Of a stretch of 36,005 nucleotides of DNA, positions 31,517-36,005 are shown in pieces. The stretch is from Pseudomonadota bacterium (GTDB lineage: Bacteria > Pseudomonadota > Alphaproteobacteria > Sphingomonadales > Sphingomonadaceae). Every line of letters begins with the position of its first letter. Position 1 is the stretch's first letter. Under the pieces are notes generated by a model. The model saw only the letters and a program-made list of their open reading frames with translations, was not told where the DNA came from and did no database searches. The position numbers were made by a program, and so were the translations under genes. The stretch lies in assembly GCA_023445495.1 (NCBI GenBank), contig JAEXLC010000251.1:1-36005 (forward strand), in the 5' to 3' direction.

Positions 31517-32988
31517 TCGGACTGCTCCGTTTCCATGCGGATAAGCGTGAAGTGGAATGCAGTGCCGCCGCCGGGGCAGGCCTCCATCCAGATCTTTCCG
31601 CCATTGGCCTCTACGATGGTGCGGCAGATGGAGAGGCCCAATCCCATTCCGCCGTCCTTGCTGCTGTTGAAGGCGCGGAAGAGGTTTTCCGCGATGTCGG
31701 GTGCGATGCCCGTGCCGGTGTCCGTCACCGTGACGCGAACATAGCCGTTCGGCTCCGGCCGGCTCGATATGGTGAGGCGGCGGATCGGCGCGGTCGACAT
31801 CGCGTCCACCGCGTTGCGCATCAGGTTGATCAGCACCTGCTGGGTCTGGATCTTGTCGACCAGCACGACCGCGCTGGCGGGATCGATCTCGAAGAAGGAA
31901 TCGACGCCGCGCTCGCGCGCGCCGATCAGCGCGAGCTTGGCGGCTTCCTCGACCAGCGCATCGAGATCCTCGACGCTCTTCTCGCTGTCGCCGCGCGCGA
32001 CGAACTCGCGCAGACGCCGGACGATCCCGCCGGCGCGCATCGCTTCATTGGTCGCTTCGTCCAGCGCGTGCTGGATCACCGGGAGGTCCGGGCTTTCGTT
32101 GCCGCGCATCAGGTTGCCGGCGCCGCGGACATAGTTGACCACTGCGGTGATCGGCTGGTTGAGCTCGTGCGCCAGGGTGGAGGCCATGGTGCCCATCGCG
32201 CTGACGCGCGCGGCGTGGACCAGCTCGCCGCGCAGCTGCTCGATCCGCTCCTCGGCCTTCTGCTTGTCGGTCAGGTCGCGGATGAAGCCGGTGAACACAC
32301 GGTCGCCATCGGTGATCGCCTCGCCGACCGACAGCTCCATCGGGAAGGTCGAGCCGTCTCGCCGCTGGCCGATCACGGTGCGGCCGCGCCCGATCACGCG
32401 GCGCTCGCCGGTGGTCAGGTAGCGGGCGATATAGTCGTCGTGCCGCTCGCGATCGGGATTGGGCATCAGCCGGTTGATATTGGTGCCGACGACTTCGGCC
32501 TCGCTGAAGCCGAACAGCCGCTCGGCGGCGGCGCTGAACGACAGGATGTGCGCGCGATCGTCGATCACGATCATCGCATCGGGCACGGTGGCGAGCACCG
32601 AGCGGAACTGATTGACGCTGGCCTTGAGCTGGCGCTCGGTTTCCTGCTGCGTGCCCGCGGGCCGGACCGTCGCGGCCTCGCTCGCGGGCAGCCAGCTGAC
32701 GAGCAGGAGCAGCAGCCCCGATGCCGACAGGAAGAGGAGCAGGTCGAACAGCCCGGCATGCGCGGGGCGGACGAGATTCTCCGCGCCGAGCGACAGCAGC
32801 ACCGCCAGCAGGCCGGGGAGGATCCCGCCGAGGATCGCGGCTGCCAGCACCGGCACCAGGAAGATCAGATAATAGGGTCGATCATCGGTCCAGGGATCGA
32901 TCAGTACGCGAATCCCGCATGCGATTGTCACCGCGAGCAAGGTTGCTCCGTACCGGTCCAGTCCTCGATGGAGCGCCCCAGCTCTCAT
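31513..32988 (-). CDS. FixL-type PAS sensor histidine kinase
   Basis: A 491-residue membrane-bound kinase. Three to four helices occupy about 14-100 (DUF4118-like segment). A PAS domain (125-240) follows with RHDDYIARYLTTGERRVIG, closely like the haem PAS of FixL: H183 aligns with the haem-ligand His, R189 and R203 with the two Arg that contact bound oxygen in Bradyrhizobium FixL. The kinase part has phospho-acceptor H274 in LAHELNQPI, the N-box NLMRNAVDAM, and G-boxes DTGTGIAP and GGMGLGLSICR. It likely responds to oxygen and phosphorylates the overlapping FixJ. ATG 32988 with GGAG 6 nt upstream is preferred over a start 72 nt earlier. An inverted repeat ACTTGC-N3-GCAAGT (33042-33056) lies upstream. 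Confidence 0.9.
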   Translation of the reverse strand: MRAGALHRGLDRYGATLLAVTIACGIRVLIDPWTDDRPYYLIFLVPVLAAAILGGILPGLLAVLLSLGAENLVRPAHAGLFDLLLFLSASGLLLLLVSWLPASEAATVRPAGTQQETERQLKASVNQFRSVLATVPDAMIVIDDRAHILSFSAAAERLFGFSEAEVVGTNINRLMPNPDRERHDDYIARYLTTGERRVIGRGRTVIGQRRDGSTFPMELSVGEAITDGDRVFTGFIRDLTDKQKAEERIEQLRGELVHAARVSAMGTMASTLAHELNQPITAVVNYVRGAGNLMRGNESPDLPVIQHALDEATNEAMRAGGIVRRLREFVARGDSEKSVEDLDALVEEAAKLALIGARERGVDSFFEIDPASAVVLVDKIQTQQVLINLMRNAVDAMSTAPIRRLTISSRPEPNGYVRVTVTDTGTGIAPDIAENLFRAFNSSKDGGMGLGLSICRTIVEANGGKIWMEACPGGGTAFHFTLIRMETEQSE

Positions 32989-33206
32989 CTCAGGCTCCGG
33001 TGGCCGCCGATCTGCACCTATATTGGTCGTGCGCAACGGCAACTTGCAGGGCAAGTGCACGATACGTTCGACAATTGGCGAGTCGGCCAGGGTTAACCAT
33101 TACATCCGCCTAATCCCGGCTGCGGATAAGTTCACACCCGTGAAAATACAGTGGTTCCGGGGACTGGTATCGGGAGGCGCGGCAAGGCATTGGCTTTTTG
33201 CGCTTT

Positions 33207-33229
33207 TGCTATTATGTACCGGTCATTAT
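33207..33229 (+). promoter_or_regulatory. Extended -10 promoter with TetR operator O1
   Basis: TGCTATTAT (33207-33215) has the form of an extended -10 element. It is followed by TACCGGTCATTAT (33217-33229), which matches 10 of 13 positions of operator O2 (34030-34042) and covers the tetR start codon. This suggests autorepression and a nearly leaderless mRNA, since no ribosome-binding site precedes the ATG. Confidence 0.45.
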
Positions 33230-33839
33230 GGAAATCACCGCCTGCCAGCCCACCAAGGGCCGCCCCCGCGAATTCGACACCGACTCGGCGTTGACCTCGG
33301 CGCTGCGCGTCTTCTGGACCAAGGGCTATGAGGGTGCCTCGCTGAGCGATCTGACCGAGGCGATGGGGATCACCCGGCCGAGCCTCTACGCGGCGTTCGG
33401 CAACAAGGAAGCGCTCTTCAAGAAGACGCTCGACCTCTATCAGCGCGAAAAGCTCGACTACATGGGCAAGGCGCTCGACGCGCCGACCGCGCGCGGAGTC
33501 GCCGAACGGTTGCTGCAGGGGGCGCTCGAGATGCAGATGAGCACCTGCGACCCCAAGGGGTGCATGGGCGTCATCAATTCGGTCGCCTGCGGGACCGAGG
33601 CCGAGTCGATCCGCGCTGAAGTTCTCGCACGTGGCGCGATCGTGAAGCAGAGCCTGATCGACCGGTTCGAGCGGGCCAAGGCCGAGGGCGACCTGCCGGC
33701 GGATACCGATGTGATCGGGTTGACCGCCTATCTGTTCGCCTTGCTGCAGGGCATCGCGCTGCAGGCGGGCAGCGGTACGTCGTGCGCGGACCTCAAGAAG
33801 CTGATGGACACCAGCCTGGCCTGCTGGCCGAGCAAGTAA
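33228..33839 (+). CDS. TetR/AcrR family transcriptional regulator
   Basis: A 203-residue repressor-type protein. The N-terminal helix-turn-helix (about 10-60) has GRPREFDTDSALTSALRVFW, GASLSDLTEAMGI and RPSLYAAFGNKEALF, the TetR signature. The C-terminal ligand domain contains CDPKGCMGVINSVACG with three Cys, a feature of one TetR subgroup, so a reactive or lipophilic ligand is possible. It is probably the regulator of the efflux genes downstream, because the same operator pattern occurs at its own start and at the downstream promoter. The ATG at 33228 lacks a ribosome-binding site. Inference on the target is supported by the sites, not proven. Confidence 0.92.
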   Translation: MEITACQPTKGRPREFDTDSALTSALRVFWTKGYEGASLSDLTEAMGITRPSLYAAFGNKEALFKKTLDLYQREKLDYMGKALDAPTARGVAERLLQGALEMQMSTCDPKGCMGVINSVACGTEAESIRAEVLARGAIVKQSLIDRFERAKAEGDLPADTDVIGLTAYLFALLQGIALQAGSGTSCADLKKLMDTSLACWPSK

Positions 33840-33850
33840 GCGACATTAAT

Positions 33851-33993
33851 TCCTCCCCCAGCTTGCTGGGGGAGGGGGACCATTCGCGCAGCGAATGGTG
33901 GAGGGGCGCGACGGTGAAACCGGCGCGTTGCGCCGGCCCCTCCACCACCGGCTTCGCCGGCGGTCCCCCTCCCCGAGACAAGCTCGGGGAGGA
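33851..33993. repeat. Large imperfect palindrome with internal hairpins
   Basis: The left arm (33851-33906) and right arm (33937-33993) are inverted repeats of about 56 nt. Each arm also folds on itself: CCTCCCCCAGC..GGGGGAGG and CCATTCGC..GCGAATGG in the left, CCACCGGC..GCCGGCGG and CCTCCCC..GGGGAGG in the right. Such multi-hairpin GC-rich palindromes are typical REP/MITE-like elements of sphingomonads. Placed after tetR, it may act as terminator of that gene. Confidence 0.8.
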
Positions 33994-34028
33994 TTTTCCA
34001 GAAAATTTCACCCCCACCTCGACAAAAA

Positions 34029-34042
34029 ATACCGACCAGTAT
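34029..34042 (+). promoter_or_regulatory. TetR operator O2
   Basis: ATAC-CGACCA-GTAT, a palindrome located just upstream of the -35 element at 34052. Its core matches the sequence at the tetR start. Confidence 0.55.
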
Positions 34043-34051
34043 AAAAAGCCC

Positions 34052-34090
34052 TTGACGCAACGCAGCACGATTTCTATACCAGTCAGTATA
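34052..34090 (+). promoter_or_regulatory. Promoter of the efflux operon overlapped by TetR operator O3
   Basis: TTGACG (34052-34057), a 17-nt spacer and TATACC (34075-34080) form a good sigma-70-type promoter. The -10 is the left half of the palindrome TATAC-CAGTCA-GTATA (34075-34090), related to O2 47 nt upstream. A repressor bound at O3 would block RNA polymerase. Transcription would begin about 34087, giving a leader of about 230 nt without any recognised element before the first gene. Confidence 0.65.
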
Positions 34091-34319
34091 GAAATGAGGG
34101 AAGTTGCCGAAGCGAGGGAATGGGACTGGGGTCCCGCCCCGACACTCCAGCAGCACTGAAATTTGAACAGGACCGGGACGGTGCGCCGCAGACACATGCG
34201 TCTGCGCGATGGCCTCGTCTCGTGCCGGTTGGGGATGACCGGAAATGCCGGCGGAAGGGGTTCCGCGCGGCACGGGGAGGTTTTTGCCTTCCGCCGGGCA
34301 ACACGCAGGAGGAAAGATC

Positions 34320-34709
34320 ATGGCCTATCTCAACTTTGCCGCACTCCAGGGCAGCCCGGTCGCGATGCCCGCCGATGTCCTTCCGGTCACCGGCTTCTCC
34401 GCGCTCGAATGGCAGGTCGTCGCGATCGCGCAGCACGACCGGCTCGCCTCGCTGGAGAAACCCGGCCGCCTGTCGATGGCGCTGGGCATGATCTTTGGGG
34501 GTGAGAGCCCCAACCCCAAATTGGCGGATCAAAAGCTGGAGGCGCTGCGCCGCATCGCCGTCCTCGCCTGGCACAAGGGCTATGCCCTGCCGCGCCACGA
34601 GATCCGCGCCTTTCACGAAGCGGGCTTCACGCCCGACCAATATGAAACGCTGCTCGCCTCCATCAGCCGTGGCCGTGCAGCCTTGAATCAGGGGAAGCGA
34701 TTCCAATGA
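34320..34709 (+). CDS. Small protein of unknown function, first gene of the efflux operon
   Basis: A 129-residue soluble protein. I do not recognise the family with certainty. Its C-terminal half (LEALRRIAVLAWHKGYALPR, then FHEAGFTPDQYETLLASI) has a helical pattern reminiscent of AhpD/carboxymuconolactone-decarboxylase-like proteins, but the CxxC of that family is missing. The ATG follows GGAGG by 7 nt. The stop overlaps the start of the RND adaptor (ATGA), so both are translated together, and both stand under the TetR-type promoter at 34052. A role in detoxification with the efflux pump is possible but not shown. Confidence 0.75.
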   Translation: MAYLNFAALQGSPVAMPADVLPVTGFSALEWQVVAIAQHDRLASLEKPGRLSMALGMIFGGESPNPKLADQKLEALRRIAVLAWHKGYALPRHEIRAFHEAGFTPDQYETLLASISRGRAALNQGKRFQ

Positions 34710-35980
34710 ACATGATCTCGCGCATCGAAACCGAGACCGGTGACAACAAGTCCGGAGTCTCGGCCCGTATCCGCCGCATGCCGCTGTGGCAGCGCGGCAG
34801 CCTGGTCGCGCTGCCGGTGGTGCTCGTCGCCGCCGGGCTCGGCATCGCCAGCAAGGACGCGCCCGCCGCGATGGCCGCGCCGCCGCCGCCGGTGGTGACC
34901 GTGTCGGCCCCGCTGGTCCGCAACATCAACGAGTGGGACGACTATGTCGGCCGCTTCGAGCCGAGCCGTGCCGTCGAGGTGCGTCCGCGCGTCTCGGGGG
35001 CGATCACCGGCGTCCACTTCACCGACGGCGCGATCGTCCAGAAGGGCCAGCTGCTCTTCACGATCGACCAGCGGCCCTTCGCCGCGGCGCTTGCCGAGGC
35101 CCGCGCCGGGCTGGCCAGCGCCGAGAGCGATCTCGCGCTTGCCCGTTCCGACCTGGGCCGCGCCGAGCGTCTCGTCTCGGTGGAAGCGGTGTCGAAGAGC
35201 GATGTCGAGCGGCTTCAGGCGCGTGTTCGTGCCGCCGGTGCTGCCGTCTCGGCCGCCCAGGCCCGTGTCCGCAGCCGCGCGCTCGACATGGAGTTCACCC
35301 AGGTCCGCGCGCCGATCGCCGGCCGCATCTCGGACCGCCGCGTCGATCCGGGCAACCTGGTTGCCGCGGGCGAAGGGCAGGGCGGTTCGCTGCTGACCAC
35401 GATCAACGCGCTCGACCCGATCTACTTCACCTTCGACGGTTCGGAGGCGCTGTTCCTCAAGACCAAGCGCGCGAAGGAAGCGGGCGCCCAGGAATCGCCG
35501 GTGGAGATCCGTCTCCAGGACGAGACCGACTACAAGTGGAAGGGCAAGCTCGACTTCACCGACAACGGGCTCGATCCCAAGTCCGGCACGATCCGCGGGC
35601 GCGCGGTGTTGAGCAATCCGGGCATGTTCCTGACGCCCGGCATGTTCGGCAACATGCGCCTGTCGGCCGGTGGCACCAGCCAGGCACTGATGGTGCCCGA
35701 TGCCGCGATCCAGACCGATCAGGCGCGCAAGCTGGTCCTGGTCGTCGGCAAGGACGGCACGGTCGCACCGAAGCCGGTGACGCTCGGCCCGGTCGTTGAC
35801 GGCCTGCGTGTCGTGCGCACCGGCCTGACCGCCCAGGACAAGGTCGTGATCTCGGGCACCCAGTTCGCGCAGCCCGGGGGCAAGGTGACCCCCAAGGCCG
35901 GCAAGATCGAGCCCACCGCAACCAGTCAGGCGCCGGCCCTCACGGCGCCGGTCACCGGCGAAGCCACCTTCGCGCGTTGA
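34706..35980 (+). CDS. RND efflux periplasmic adaptor (MexE/AcrA type)
   Basis: A 424-residue membrane-fusion protein that links an inner-membrane RND pump to an outer-membrane channel. After a cytoplasmic start, a hydrophobic segment (about 29-48) anchors or exports it. Then come the first lipoyl half (VEVRPRVSGAITGVHFTDGA, spanning about 90-115), an alpha-helical hairpin (about 123-190), the second lipoyl half (FTQVRAPIAGRISDRRVDPG), the beta-barrel (LDPIYFTFDGSEALFL onward) and the membrane-proximal domain. The sequence is closest in feel to MexE-type adaptors. Its ATG overlaps the preceding gene's stop. The matching RND pump gene should begin right after the window end. Regulation by the TetR protein through O2/O3 is likely. 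Confidence 0.92.
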   Translation: MNMISRIETETGDNKSGVSARIRRMPLWQRGSLVALPVVLVAAGLGIASKDAPAAMAAPPPPVVTVSAPLVRNINEWDDYVGRFEPSRAVEVRPRVSGAITGVHFTDGAIVQKGQLLFTIDQRPFAAALAEARAGLASAESDLALARSDLGRAERLVSVEAVSKSDVERLQARVRAAGAAVSAAQARVRSRALDMEFTQVRAPIAGRISDRRVDPGNLVAAGEGQGGSLLTTINALDPIYFTFDGSEALFLKTKRAKEAGAQESPVEIRLQDETDYKWKGKLDFTDNGLDPKSGTIRGRAVLSNPGMFLTPGMFGNMRLSAGGTSQALMVPDAAIQTDQARKLVLVVGKDGTVAPKPVTLGPVVDGLRVVRTGLTAQDKVVISGTQFAQPGGKVTPKAGKIEPTATSQAPALTAPVTGEATFAR

Positions 35981-36005
35981 CCATCAGCCGCCGGCTCTCC
36001 CCAGG

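Noticed and set aside
31552..33096. Long plus-strand open frame opposite the FixL gene
   Set aside because: Antisense to a well-defined kinase; composition is that of a mirror frame.
1..36005. CRISPR arrays, rRNA genes, IS elements with transposase
   Set aside because: None seen: no regularly spaced repeats, no rRNA sequence and no transposase-like protein.

Overview
The window looks like a chromosomal stretch of a high-GC alphaproteobacterium, most likely Sphingomonas or a close relative. The reasons are the IF3 and ThrRS sequence types, paired TonB-dependent receptors, a FixL/FixJ pair, DUF2171, DUF3325 and DUF3649 proteins, and GC-rich palindromic intergenic repeats. This placement rests on recognising protein families by eye; no database search was possible.

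Layout. 0.1-6.2 kb (minus strand): thrS, a YnfA-type membrane protein, infC, a secreted GH16 glucanase and a sulfatase, with several start/stop overlaps; infC probably starts at AUA. 6.4-8.3 kb (plus): a REP-like palindrome, a VOC protein and a methyltransferase. 8.4-10.3 kb (minus): an aldo/keto reductase and a hexapeptide acetyltransferase. 10.5-13.5 kb: a small secreted Ig/cadherin-like protein, a divergent pair of an LD-carboxypeptidase and an Mpl/MurC-like ligase (peptidoglycan recycling), and a 58-residue zinc-ribbon protein. 13.5-15.3 kb: an operon of membrane protein, Xre regulator and alpha/beta hydrolase. 15.4-16.3 kb (minus): a DUF2171 stress-type protein.

16.46-19.23 kb is the most unusual part. 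An intact tRNA-Ala(CGC) gene is followed by a 2.7 kb insert of clearly lower GC, closed by an exact 53-bp copy of the tRNA 3' part. The insert has no integrase. It carries only two tightly coupled genes: a DGQHR/DUF262/ParB-like protein with a DGLQR motif, and a protein whose C-terminus looks like a HEPN domain with an RX4H motif. Short repeats inside both ends could be integrase arm sites. I read it as an integrase-less tRNA-targeted cargo island, with a candidate two-gene defence or toxin-type module. Just beyond it lies a tailspike-like S74 peptidase-domain protein.

21.0-25.4 kb (minus) is a probable Fur-controlled iron uptake operon: a TonB siderophore receptor, broken by a 2-nt loss in a GC run, then DUF3649, PepSY and DUF3325 membrane proteins. 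25.4-28.5 kb is a second large TonB-dependent receptor. 28.9-30.7 kb holds a small Cys-repeat protein, an RBBP9-like protein lacking its nucleophile Ser, and a UPF0016 (GDT1/TMEM165) manganese-exporter-type gene behind a yybP-ykoY manganese riboswitch. 30.9-33.0 kb is a FixL/FixJ pair that keeps the haem-pocket residues. 33.2-36.0 kb is a TetR repressor, a large palindromic repeat, a promoter overlapped by matching operators, a small protein of unknown function and an RND efflux adaptor; the pump gene should follow just outside the window.
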